From assembly GCA_018398575.1 (NCBI GenBank), contig JAGTXZ010000003.1:2604001-2668000 (forward strand): a DNA stretch of 64,000 bases. The letters run 5' to 3'. The stretch's first letter is position 1; every line of letters starts with the position of its first letter. The position numbers and the translations under genes are program-made. Under the pieces are notes generated by a model. That model saw only the letters and a list, made by a program, of their open reading frames with translations. It made no database searches and was not told the DNA's origin. Source of the stretch: Ampelomyces quisqualis (taxonomy: Eukaryota; Ascomycota; Dothideomycetes; Pleosporales; Phaeosphaeriaceae). Positions 1 through 10,400 of this stretch are shown here, piece by piece.

Positions 1-2
1 AT

Positions 3-959
3 AATGCCACTGCAAGGCAATTGTATAACCTCGACTGGCAAGCATTTCACGAAGCTGGTATCTACAACAAGCAAACGAACAAGCTCTATGTGACCAGCAA
101 TTGGGCAGGCGACTTGAACAACCCCATCAATGTCACGATCATCGACCTTGCCCCTTCAGCAAACTACTCTTACACCACAACGCGCTACTCCGCGCTCGCT
201 GAACCCAATGGCGGAACATCATACTACCCACCCGGCACAACCAACAGCTCCACCCCACCACGCCATCTGTACGCCGATGAGGGCGACTTCACGCAGCCCT
301 CGGCTCTGGTCTCCGTGGACCCAGTAACCGGCGCCTCAGAGAAAATTTTGACAAACTATCTCGGCCGCAACTTCTCCTCCATCAACGACGTGCGCCAGCA
401 CCCAAAGACAGGCGACATCTGGTTCACCGACGCCGACTACGGCTACCTGCAGTATTTCCGCCCTGCGCCCACCATTCCCAAGCAGGTGTACCGCTTCAAT
501 CCCTCGACTGCCGAGATTCACGTTGTTGCCGACGGTTTCGTGCAGAGCAATGGAATCGAGTTCAGCCCGGACTTCAAGACGCTCTATGTTAGTGACACGG
601 GTGCTGCTGGCGGTCTGTTGCTCGGCACAAACATGACGCGCCCATCGACCATCTATGAGTTTGACGTTGTTGATTCGAAAAAGTTACAGAATCGTCGTGT
701 GTTTGCGTACTCGAGCAGTGGCTTCCCGGATGGTTTACACACTGATACTGAAGGCAATCTGTGGGCTGGTTGTGGTGATGGCATTCACATCTGGAACAAG
801 GAGGGAACATTGCTCGGCAAGATCTGGAATGGTGTTGAAACGAACAACTTTGCGTTCCTGCCCGGCAAGGTGTTGATCTTCAGCAATGCGCAGCTGTGGA
901 TTGTCGAGAATCTGAAGGCTGTGGGAAGGGAGGTGTGCAAGGACTTTGGAGTGTGCTGA
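3..959 (+). CDS. SMP-30/gluconolactonase-like beta-propeller protein, 5' end cut by window
   Basis: The frame is open to the left edge, so only the C-terminal 318 or so residues are visible and the true start lies outside the window. The visible part reads as a six-bladed propeller of the SMP-30/gluconolactonase/LRE family, whose members hydrolyse sugar or other lactones. Family-type blade motifs are clear: INDVRQHPKTGDIWFTD, SNGIEFSPDFKTLYVSDTG and DGLHTDTEGNLWAGCGDGIH, which carry the Asn/Asp residues that bind the divalent metal in this family. Several NxT/S sequons and paired cysteines near the end (CKDFGVC) suit a secreted fungal lactonohydrolase, but the signal peptide would be off-window. 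The substrate cannot be told from the sequence. Confidence 0.85.
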   Translation, partial: NATARQLYNLDWQAFHEAGIYNKQTNKLYVTSNWAGDLNNPINVTIIDLAPSANYSYTTTRYSALAEPNGGTSYYPPGTTNSSTPPRHLYADEGDFTQPSALVSVDPVTGASEKILTNYLGRNFSSINDVRQHPKTGDIWFTDADYGYLQYFRPAPTIPKQVYRFNPSTAEIHVVADGFVQSNGIEFSPDFKTLYVSDTGAAGGLLLGTNMTRPSTIYEFDVVDSKKLQNRRVFAYSSSGFPDGLHTDTEGNLWAGCGDGIHIWNKEGTLLGKIWNGVETNNFAFLPGKVLIFSNAQLWIVENLKAVGREVCKDFGVC

Positions 960-1528
960 GGGCGGAGCGAAGGGATCTGAGGCAAGACTGGACATTACTG
1001 TAGCTGACTCGGAAACCAATATGTGCATCTTGTGGAAATTTAAAACTAAACAATGTCTAGAGCTTGGAGTGTGAACCGCTCGTGCCTGCATCGGGCTGAG
1101 AGCTTATATTAGAGCCCGGAGAAACTTGCCTAGTCATGATTGTCTAGCCAATTATTAAGTCTTCAAGATCTTACTTGGTTGTACAAGGCTAAAGCTCAGA
1201 TCAAGATATTGCACAAGTTACCTGATTCTCTTTATTTCTTATGTAGCCGCCAGCGTTTCCTAGGCATAGATTTGGTCGCGTCGCATCGAGAAGGGTAAGA
1301 AGAAACAAGGCGACGCCTTCGTGCGTGAGATGAAACGCCCTTCCTATCCGTTTCGGCAAATCGCCAGCATTTATTCACTGCCCGTATAAAAATCAAATTA
1401 GTTGGAACTGTTCGCATTGATCGCTATTGAGTTTGATCAATTTTTGGCATTTGCGCGACAACTAGCTTTCAGGCTCGAAAGTAAGAAGACTGCGGGCTTT
1501 CTGTGGTGCTTTCGTTACTCCCTTGAAA
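960..1528. other. intergenic, no gene seen
   Basis: This stretch of about 570 bases follows the lactonase stop codon. No reading frame in it resembles a known family and no RNA gene or repeat was recognised. Confidence 0.5.
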
Positions 1529-1804
1529 ATGTCCGGCAACGACAACCAAGCCAACACCGGCGACCAAACCGGCAGTAACATCGGTGCTAGCCGTAGCACC
1601 GGCGAGGCCCACGCTGGCAGTAATCCGTTACACACCCAGCAGCGACAAGATGACAGGGCTGCTCTTCGAGCAGCCCTTTCCGATCCCAGCACTGCTAAGC
1701 AGTTGAAGAAGTCAGGTGATACCTCCCGTGAGAAACGCCGCCTTCTGCGCGAGCAGCAGAACAACAGCAACAATTGTGAGCACCACCTTGACTCCGAAAA
1801 ATAA
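1529..1804 (+). CDS. possible small hydrophilic protein, 91 aa
   Basis: A single-exon frame from an ATG at 1529 to a TAA at 1804. The product is strongly hydrophilic and low in complexity: an Asn/Gly/Ser/Thr-rich first half, then a charged Arg/Lys/Glu/Gln half (RAALRAALSDPSTAKQLKK, then SREKRRLLREQQNN) that could form a short helix. There is no signal peptide or membrane segment. I do not recognise a family. It sits in a decayed region next to pseudogenes, so it may be a chance frame or an exon of a lost gene. Confidence 0.3.
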   Translation: MSGNDNQANTGDQTGSNIGASRSTGEAHAGSNPLHTQQRQDDRAALRAALSDPSTAKQLKKSGDTSREKRRLLREQQNNSNNCEHHLDSEK

Positions 1805-2149
1805 TGGAGCTCAGGCTAATACAGGAGTCTGTAGGATGGTCTTTTGGCGACAAGCTCTGTTTGAGCCACATAGCGGAACCTTGCAAGGACGCATGCCGCT
1901 ATCATTGTTGCTTTTGAAGGGGAATCTATTAGCTTTACGACTGGTCGAGGCTGACTGGTGTCTTTTGCTTACCTCTCAAGTTACGCTCTTTCGAGAAGTC
2001 CTTCTCACAATCACTATCATCATTGCAGTCAGCCACGCTCTGTATCTAGCTACCCTCGCACTTTCGCAGTTTAAGATGCCTAGATTCTACCACACCAGGA
2101 AACCCCATAGGATCAAGATAGCGCTCAGCTTCAGAAGAGTCATCATGGC
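1805..2149. other. intergenic, no gene seen
   Basis: About 345 bases between the small frame and the 3' end of the APH pseudogene. Nothing recognisable is present. Confidence 0.4.
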
Positions 2150-3660
2150 TTATATGATAATACCCGTCTGACTAGCCAGTTTCAAAGCGGGAACATTGTC
2201 GGGTTCCTCTGCCAAGACTCTGCGGATGGCGTCGTTCAACTCTTGCTCCTTTCGCTCATTCTCTATCTCCCTCTTAGCTTGCATTGCCTCCCACGACGTG
2301 GTGTGCGAGGCCAAATCTTCAAGCTTCTTATCGACAAAAGCCCGCCTGTACGGTTCTGGTCTGGGAGATAGCCACGCTTATTCACATTCGGGATCAACTT
2401 CTGAAGGGCTTTCCAGGGAGTAGAGTAGTCGGCGTCATAGCATGACTCGATGAGCGCATGGAACCAGAACTTGCCGTCGGACATCGATTGACGCATGAGG
2501 CGTGACAGGCTGTCCTCTGTGTTTATGTTTCTGCTCGACTCTAGTTTCTTCATCTCATCGAGGTAAAGATTGAGTAGATGATTGTATCGATCGAACTCGT
2601 CGCCATCGCGACTAGACCAATCGGCTGGTTTCCGAATCATAAGCCATTGCGGCGGCGACTGGGATATCTGGGCAGGCACTATATTTGTCCATTCCCAGTC
2701 AATCACAGCGACAATGTTCAAATCCCACGGATTGTCAACCAGCATGTTTCCGTAACGCATGTCATCGCATGCCAGCTTAAACGGGCCGAGGTCGTAATCA
2801 CAGCGGATGAATTGAGGGATGCTCGCAAGGAGCTGATGGCGAAAAACAAGCTTGGCTTCCGCATCCGCAGCGTCGTCGACTGAGTTAGCTTGCCCATGCA
2901 AGTGCTGAAGATCCTGTTGGGCAACATAATTAAAGTACTCCGTAGCTGACGAGAAGTTGTTTTCATGAGCTTGCAGTGTACAAGCTAGTACTAGATAAGT
3001 AGTGCATGAGGTTCTTCTTACCTGCGACTTTTACACCGCTATGGGCCTCGATTTCCTGCATTTTAAGGGTCAACGGTTTTGCGTTCACCGCGATTCTCCC
3101 GTCGTCTCCGATTGATAGCGCACCAATAGAAGAAAAGTCTAGCTGATATGATTGTAGGTGAAAGTCGACGATTTGCCGATAGAGAATGCGTAATTTTTCG
3201 TCGGGAAAGTCAGGTTTCAGTATCTTCGAGTCGGGATCGGTTTCGTCTGTTAGTATATTACGAAGAGGCATGCCTGCAATGAAGTCCATGATGATAAAGG
3301 CGCCTAAGCGCAACGGATTGTCCTTAGAAAGACCCCAGTGATGGATGGCAGGGACAGGAATAGTTGTGTGCGACTTGACATAGTACATGGTTGCCACTTC
3401 TCGAGCCACCTTGGCGTTCTCCGTCCATTACCTTTCCCGGTACGGCAAATCGCACGAGCCAAGTGATGCCGTCATTGAAACGAACGCTGCAACTCCAGTT
3501 AAAGGAACCATGGTATGTTGTTAGAACCTCACATGGCTGACGGTTGCGGTAGCCAGACAGCCATTGTGGCAGCGTTGTGTTTCGTTCCTTGTCGAATGCG
3601 GCTCCCCACTCAAAAGCCCTATCCATGTTGCAAGTTTCGACGCATCTGTCGAAATCCATG
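2150..3660 (-). pseudogene. aminoglycoside phosphotransferase (APH) family gene with two frameshifts
   Basis: Begins at ATG 3660 (MDFDRCVETCNMDRAFEWG). Kinase-like landmarks are intact: nucleotide-loop region (GSFNWSCSVRF), hinge (GAFIIMDFIAGMPL), catalytic loop CDDMRYGNMLVD and metal site VAVIDWEWTN. An intron at 2946-3021 (GTAAGA donor) joins in phase. Two frameshifts break the gene. Near 3418-3432 the frame ending in FAVPGKVMDGE must move by one base to continue as ENAKVAREVATMYYVKS. Near 2352-2365 the frame must shift again to reach the natural tail, which has AFVDKKLEDLASHTTSW and runs to a TAA at 2150-2152. Unshifted, the last frame ends in unrelated sequence at 2263. APH-like fungal kinases are a large family with mostly unknown substrates. 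Assembly error is the alternative, but two independent shifts favour decay. Confidence 0.8.
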
Positions 3661-4229
3661 ACAAGAGGTGTGCAGGAAAGGAATGCGGGTACCTGCTGAA
3701 GACAATTGAATGTGTCGGGTAGTGGCGAGCAAAGATGAATAACAAGCACTGTCCCCCCTGGCTCTAAGCCTAGAGGACACTAGTACATCCGGTCACGTGA
3801 CCTAGTCCCTCTCCAGTCTTCCGGTGCTGATGATAAACTGGGGCATCAGCAGATCTCCAAACTGAATGCAGCCTGTACGCCGCTGTTATCTGCAGCTGGT
3901 TCACCGACCAGCCAGCTTCTGCTCTCGTCCATCTCGACAACGCGCTGGCAGTCTATGCCCCGACACCAGCGAAGTCAACCGCTTCGATCTACGCATACAT
4001 CCTGAACCATCGCTCGCCACAGCGGAAGGGGAACAAAGAACAAGCTATTGAGTATCTCTCCAGGCTCAGCCACATTTTGGAGCTTGGGGCGATGATTTCG
4101 ACGTGACACGGGCGACTCCTTGGAGAAGTCGCCGATTATGGTAGGACACAGCTAGGTTCGCGCCACCACCTTCCTGAGACGTGGGGATGTTGATCAAGTT
4201 CACCGCAGCTATACAGCAAATGATTATCG
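3661..4229. other. intergenic, short coding-like fragment only
   Basis: Between the APH pseudogene and the LINE-like relic. A frame around 3868-4080 (about SLYAAVICSWFTDQPASALV) is open for some 70 codons but has no start or recognisable domain. It may be another decayed fragment. Confidence 0.35.
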
Positions 4230-4530
4230 CCGGTGATGGATGGAGGGTAAAGCAAGGGCAGCTGCGAGGGAAGCAACAGATGTGGGTAAAGTCGTGATGG
4301 TAATAACAAAGGATATCAAATTGAAAGCACTGCAGAACCAGATAAATGCACCGGTGTCCTATGCTGCCATGGCAGCCACAGGCCATACACTAGCAGGCAC
4401 GTACAATACACAAAGTTTCAAAACGCCCGTCCGTGCAGACTCAACGTAAGAGAAATGTACCCACGTAACTTTGGAGGCCCACGTCGAGCGAGCTATTGAG
4501 CAAGGCGAAAGGGAGGCCATTAAAGTACTG
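4230..4530 (+). mobile_element. probable decayed LINE (Tad-like) ORF1 relic
   Basis: Two short, frame-shifted pieces resemble the ORF1/gag-like protein of fungal Tad-type LINE retrotransposons as I remember it. At about 4238-4449 there is APVSYAAMAATGHTLAGTYN followed by a Thr/Pro/Arg stretch. At about 4465-4530, in another frame, there is LEAHVERAIEQGEREAIKVL. Stops and frame changes separate them and no reverse transcriptase follows, so it is a dead fragment. The assignment rests on motif memory only and could be wrong. Confidence 0.35.
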
Positions 4531-5070
4531 TGAATTCCTGTTGTAGAGACGGTCAAAAGAGCGTATGTAGTTGGGCACCGTCCACCATCAAGGATAACAA
4601 GACTCCAGTGTCGTCTTGCTTCCACTTCTCCGTTCTCCTCCTCCTCTCCTTCTTCTCAAGTCCATCTCAAAGCCACGATGGGGCCTGCGAAGACTGCACT
4701 ACGCTAGAGCGTGTTCTCCTTTGTTTTGCCATCGCTGTTCTCGACCTAAAAGGAAGAATTAGAAGGCGTGCGCTTAATGAACAATAATTGACGAATCAAT
4801 TGGTCGTCATCGTTGTACGCGCACGCTCGCACATCCGAGCAAGCACGAGCTCGCTCTAGATCGCCCATGTCCAACCACTCCGAGCCCCCTCTCAGAGGAA
4901 ACGCCGACTTGGACACCTCTCTACCTTGCGTTCAGCTTTTCAACTCTAGAAAGCGGAACGCAATGGAGAGCTAACAAGTCATTGTTTTTGCTGATCAGAG
5001 AGCTTGGATTGGACGGGCATAGGCACTCTGGAGCGAGCTCATGTAAGGGATCTATGAGTTTGCACATTAG
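4531..5070. other. intergenic, no gene seen
   Basis: About 540 bases downstream of the LINE-like relic and downstream of the 3' end of the RNase III-like gene. No frame with family resemblance was found. Confidence 0.4.
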
Positions 5071-5671
5071 TCACGAGATGATCTGCCTGATCATATAGGG
5101 GCATTGGGAGGCATTTAACGTTACCGTGAGAAATTCGTGAGTCAGAAAGCCAAGGTGCTTGATGACTTTCGCAACCGCATCATCGCCACCATCCCAGAAG
5201 ACAGCGCCGATAATCGCCTCGAGGGTCGTAGCAACCATGTTGGGCGTTTTGGTAACAGTTCCTCCCGCCATGATAATGGAGTCGGCAACTCCCAGGTCAT
5301 AACCACGCTGGGCCACTGCGTCGTTACTGAGCTGACTGTTTCGAAGGGTAGTCCATCGAGTCGCAGATTGGACATGGCCTAATCATGGTTAAACCACGCT
5401 TCCCTCCCTTCATCCTAATGCCATACGTACCAGGAGCATCAAGGCTCTCAAACCAGGCGGTGCAAAGAACTTTGGCCAGCACTGCATCGCCGAGAATAGC
5501 CAGGCGCTTATTGTTCGGAACGGAATGAAACTTTCCCTCGTAAAAAATTTGAACTTGCGGACCAGCCATCTGAGTGGCTTCAGCGCAAATCAATTTGTTC
5601 GTGAACTTGTAGCCCGTTATGGCTTCGAGATGTGCAGCTGCTGCATCGCCGTCTTGTACTTTGATCGACAT
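5071..5671 (-). CDS. small RNase III-domain-like protein with degenerate active site, 182 aa
   Basis: Two exons, 5671-5431 and 5378-5071, with a 52-base intron (GTACGT donor) and a total of 183 codons. The fold signature is that of a single RNase III domain: NNKRLAILGDAVLAKVLCTAW for the NERLEFLGDAVL motif, a middle helix (LRNSQLSNDAVAQRGYDLGV), and ATTLEAIIGAVFWDGG for ADxxEAxIGAxxxDGG. Against E. coli RNase III the metal ligands E38, E41 and D114 read as K, A and T; only D45 and E117 equivalents remain. No double-stranded-RNA-binding domain follows. It therefore looks like a non-catalytic or altered RNase III relative, perhaps an RNA-binding scaffold. The 3' end is less sure: a GTAACG near the stop could be a further donor. 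Confidence 0.7.
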
Positions 5672-6423
5672 GTTGGGTAATGTAAAAGATAAATGAAGGG
5701 TGTCCAGAAATGTTGTTGGAAAGAAGAAAGAGCTGGGCGGAGACGAAGAGTTAAATAACAATCCCGCAGTACTACGGTACTAGGGGGAATGCGATGCTGG
5801 TTGCCTAGCGCGACGCGATCGTGTTACCCTACCTCAGAAAGTCTATCAACAATGTGCAAAGAATGCACATTGGCTTATGCTATTGATGAGGATGCAGTTG
5901 AGGTGATGTCGAGTAATGGAGCAAACAAGCAAGGCGAGAAGCCTCGCTCCAGCGCTGGGAGTAGGAAGTACTACTTGAAGATCACGATCTCAATTACGGC
6001 TGACATGAGCAGTAAGTAGCTGAGGGTGAATAGGTAGGTCTGTACTTCGTAACCATAGGGGTAATAATTTAGGAGCCGTAGTTACAGTTACTACGAATGG
6101 AACTTACTTGACAGTCTCGGGCCATTTAGGGGTCTGTCCTGGTCTAAAGACGTTAGAATTTGCTCCTAGATCGTGACACAGGCCAACTTACTTCTACCTA
6201 GTGGCTAGGAGAGAGCTGGGCGTGAATACACCTGGTTATATAACAGCAGCCGTACGCACCCCCATCGTCAGTAATACCTATCTGTACTACCACAATAAGC
6301 CATGAATCTCGCTCCCAAGTGCCTGTAAGTACCCCTATACCACAGAGTAAGTATTTTTTAGTATGCTACTTCTCGTCGCCTCAAAGCAACACGCTCTATA
6401 ATTTACTATTAGCTGACACTATA
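5672..6423. other. AT-rich intergenic, no gene seen
   Basis: Upstream of the RNase III-like gene. The first 350 bases hold a short frame (5789-6019) without family resemblance. From about 6000 the base composition becomes visibly AT-richer and stop codons are dense in all frames. Confidence 0.5.
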
Positions 6424-6660
6424 GAGGCGCTACAACTACAGAAAATCTAAATCTAGCGCAGCGTCCTGCAAGGCTCTCTTGAGGATCTTAAGAAATACGT
6501 GCAGAAAGTCAATCAAAAGATACAGGATTCAGGCGGCAATTCACTGACTAGTAACTTAACAGGCCAATCAGAGCAATTGTAGGAACTATAGTTAGCCCCT
6601 ACAACAAGACTATGGCTTATAATCGTAGCTGTATCCCAAATCATCACTTTAGTAAGTAGT
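6424..6660 (+). pseudogene. RIP-like decayed coding relic
   Basis: One frame starting at 6424 reads as protein-like sequence broken by TAA/TAG codons: EALQLQKI-stop-I-stop-RSVLQGSLEDLKKYVQKVN, continuing through NSLTSNLTGQSEQL-stop-EL-stop-LAP. Stops fall at 6448, 6454, 6580 and 6589, in Gln-rich surroundings where CAA/CAG would fit, the change expected from C-to-T repeat-induced point mutation. The open parts look like a Gln/Lys-rich coiled coil, such as the N-terminal part of a transposon protein. The parent element was not identified. Confidence 0.45.
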
Positions 6661-7478
6661 CCACTCAGTTCTAATGAGGAACATAGTAAGCGTATTTTCT
6701 ACTACTCCTAGCGCTGCCTGGCTCCGGCGCACAAGCGCATGTGCGAGGAAGAAGGAAAGCAGAAAATTTAGCGTCAGGGAAGTATACCTCGGTATTTACA
6801 AACAGTAACCAACTTCGATATCATCGCCGTTGAGGCAGCACGGTAAGGTTACCAGATGTTAAGAAACACAAGGTACTAAACAGTGAAACAGCAGCTATTG
6901 AATACAGGCATAAGAGGCTCCTAAAGAGTGCACTACGCGGGACTTACCAAGAAGAATAATCAAAATGTTAAGAGTAAGAAGGATGAATATGATTTTCTAA
7001 AGATCAATGTTAAATGTTATGTATCTACTCCGTATATCTCCTTGCGCACAGGACAATTAGTTTAATTTGCAGACTTACAAAGCGCAATCTTACAACCAAA
7101 AGCGTCGAGGAAAAATTCTATCGCTTTCGTACACATGGAATCATGTTCGATTAAAGCCAAAGCTAAGTAATAATGGTTAGTACTAGCAAAACACATGTCA
7201 ATTAGACCGCATAACTCCCGGTCTTCAGCCTCGCAACACATGGATTCAGGTAATTTGATTGAATATTCCATGGATATCAATATATGTACGCCTCACGCTA
7301 AGAAAGCAAAGACGCATTATCAAAAAGGCGTCGCATCGTTACAAAAGTCGTACGTAGCCCCATGCCAACACCAGACGAACCGGCCCATAATGCAAGACGC
7401 TCACATCAAACAAAGGAGGTATACTATTCCGTTGGTCGAATTCATATAATCGACCGTCAAAGACCAATCCGAGACCAC
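6661..7478. other. AT-rich intergenic, no gene seen
   Basis: Continuation of the AT-rich, stop-dense region up to the 3' end of the IQGAP gene. Small frames at 7062-7280 and 7195-7449 overlap on opposite strands and have no family resemblance. Confidence 0.5.
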
Positions 7479-10400
7479 TCACTCATCCCGGTAAAACTTC
7501 TTGAAGATCAAATGCAAAAAGAGATTAACATTGACCCGCACCGCACCCTGTCCCGACCCATCTTTGCCGTCACCGAACAGGTTCATGAATTGGTGATTAT
7601 CGAATTGCGCCTGCAGTAATCCATCGAGCGGGACTTCGGCAAACGCACCAGGAATCATCATCGATCCTTGGCTCCCCTGGATCTCAAAGATACCAGTTTG
7701 GTTCGATGAGATGGTGATGTCGAGCTTATCCCATTGACGTTCTGGGTATCCATTCCACGAGACGAGGATGCCCTTCTCCGCGAGATTACGGGCTGAGTAG
7801 CGGAAGGAGCCGAAGAGGTAAGAGCGGCCGGATCTTTGGAGTTCACGCATGTGGTTGTACTGGCGGGTGAAAGGGAGAAGGAATTTCTTCTTGCCCTTTT
7901 TGCTTTGCAGAGTGACCATGGCTTGCTCTATGTAGTCGTTATAACTCTTGAGTTGGCCTTCGAGGAAATGCGCTTTCTCGTCCAGGGCAGAGAGTGTACC
8001 GCGCACACCGTCGAGTTCTTTGGCGCGTTGTATGCGTCGACGATGCTTGGTCCGGATGTCGACCGCGATGGCGTTGAGAAGATCTTGGTAGTTGTTGTGG
8101 TGCGAGATGCGGCCGATGCGTTGAAGATGCACTACATTCTCTAGGCAGTACTGCTTTAAGGTGGGGTAGTCGAGATCAAGGACAGAATTCGAGCCCATGT
8201 CGGTGGTGTACGTAGAGGCGGCAGACGAGCGGACCTGGCTGTGTTTTCTAGATCGGTCCTTTTGTTGTGCTGCAAGCTCTTCGCGGACGAGAGCGTCCCA
8301 TCGGTCTTCATCTTCAGGTGTGACTGGTTTGCACATGATCTCGGTCAAGTTGGCGCCAGTCTGGACGCGGATGATGTATAGGACGTAACGCTTGGTCTCC
8401 ATGAATAGCGACTTGATTTCTGCTTCGGGATCTAGTCTGTTAGCACGCATTTCATCAAGGTGAGCCGTGTAATGCTTACCCTCTTGCTCGTGATACTTCG
8501 GGTTGAGCGTCAGAGTGATCTCCGTCGAGCTTACGTGGAGCAGCTCGTTCTCATTATTCTTTGCGCTTCCAAGTTCCCGAATGACCTCCCGCAGGGGGTC
8601 GTCTTGTGAAGGACACAAGCTGGGTAGGTCATCGATGACTAAGTTGTGGATAGCGAAGACATCCGCAAGCTTGATGTATAGAGTTGGTTTCGTCCGCGCA
8701 AAGAGGTCGTTGAACTCATCGATCTCGAACTGGGTCTCAGCGTCTCGGACATTGATCACTGTGAGCCTGTTAGCGTGAAATTTGTGAAAGGACACCGGTC
8801 GACTTACTGTTTGACCATGTCTCCTGCAGACGATCCATGGCTTCGGTGATGTAGCTATTTAGCGGCTGCAGGTAAAGGTCCTCTCCACCAAACAGTCTAC
8901 CCGCTGCTATTTGACTGAGAACTTTGCTGACGGCACCCAGGTTCCTGTTCATAACGGGCGATAGGCCACGATCTACAACACCCCAGTGCTGTGGTTGTAT
9001 CAAGGCAGGCTGAATGTATGCTTTCCACACCCAATGACCGACGATCTGCAGGAGTTGCTCTTGCACTTCGTAAGGGAACCTCAAGCGTAGCTCTTCGAAC
9101 ATCTGCTGTGCAAGGTAGCGGACCCCGTACGGCATTCGGTGCAGCACCTCCTCCAACAGAGAGAAGTACTGATCTGCAACGTCACGAAGATCTTGTAGGT
9201 TGTGGATGAAGGTGCCTCTTGTTTCCGGGTCTTTGAGAGCTACATCGCGGGATACGTTAGGATCGCGACGACTTCGCTGGCCAGTGCGAAGTTCTTCATT
9301 GTTGATCGCTGATCGGTAGATTTGCATCGGGTCGCTTTCCAGATCTAGATGTTCGTTCTCGATTATGTTCTCCCGAATGACAGGGCCCAGAATCTCCTTG
9401 AGGAATTTGCGGTCCCGTGGTGATCGAACGTAGTTGCTGAAGAGTTTGGCCCAGAAGAAGTTGCCGCGGAGACACTCCTGGAGTGTCTCACATCCTTCCA
9501 CTTCTTCTTTCATCGAACGCGCCAGAAGTTTTAACAACAAGTACTCTTCACGACGCTTCTGCGCGAGACCGAACAGACTCATGGTCAGCTGCTCGATGCG
9601 CTTGGTATCCTTCTCAGCTAGATTCTGTTCACGCACGCGTCGGAAGAGACGTGCCATATATTGTGGTTGAGTCTGGAGCACGAAGAAGAGCTCCTGATAC
9701 TGTTCCAACTTTCTTCTCGAGTTCTTGTTTAGTGCCTTCAGATCAAAGGGGTCCTTGGATGAGATGTCTTTGCTGCTAAGGAGCGTACCGACGTGGCCAC
9801 CAAAGTGCTTCTGATGCTTGACAACCTCGTCCAGGGTGATCTTGTTCTTTACAAGAAGCGCAATCTTGATGTCTAGCTGGTCGATGTATTGCTCAGCGAG
9901 CTCGTTCTGTCGAACGTGTTGTACGACCGTCTTCCGCAGACGTTCGAATTCAATCTCCTCGTCAAAGTCGATGTCGTTGTCGTTGAGTAGGTGAACAAAA
10001 TTCTTGACGGTCGATACTGGAGGGTTCGTGCCACTTGTCAGGCTCTTGTATGCTTCACCCTGTTGTCGTCCGCGCACAAAACTCTGGATTTTGATGACCT
10101 TCTCCATATTCTCCTTATAGAATTGCTTCTTTTCGACATACTGCTGTCGAACCATCATGCCGCGCGCGAGTGATTGAAGCTCGATGATGGCGTCCTCGTG
10201 CTCCTCGACTTGACCAAGTTGAATGCCGATCTGCATGCGGATCTGCATGCCGCGAGCTACGCTCTGCATCTGAACGATCTCTGGTTCTTGAGCGTTCAGA
10301 TCGCAGAGAATCTCGTAGGTACGTTGACGCTGTACGAAACCTCGGCAAGCTGATTGAAGGTCCAAAACCGTAGGATCCTGGGCCTGAAGTGCCTTCAGAT

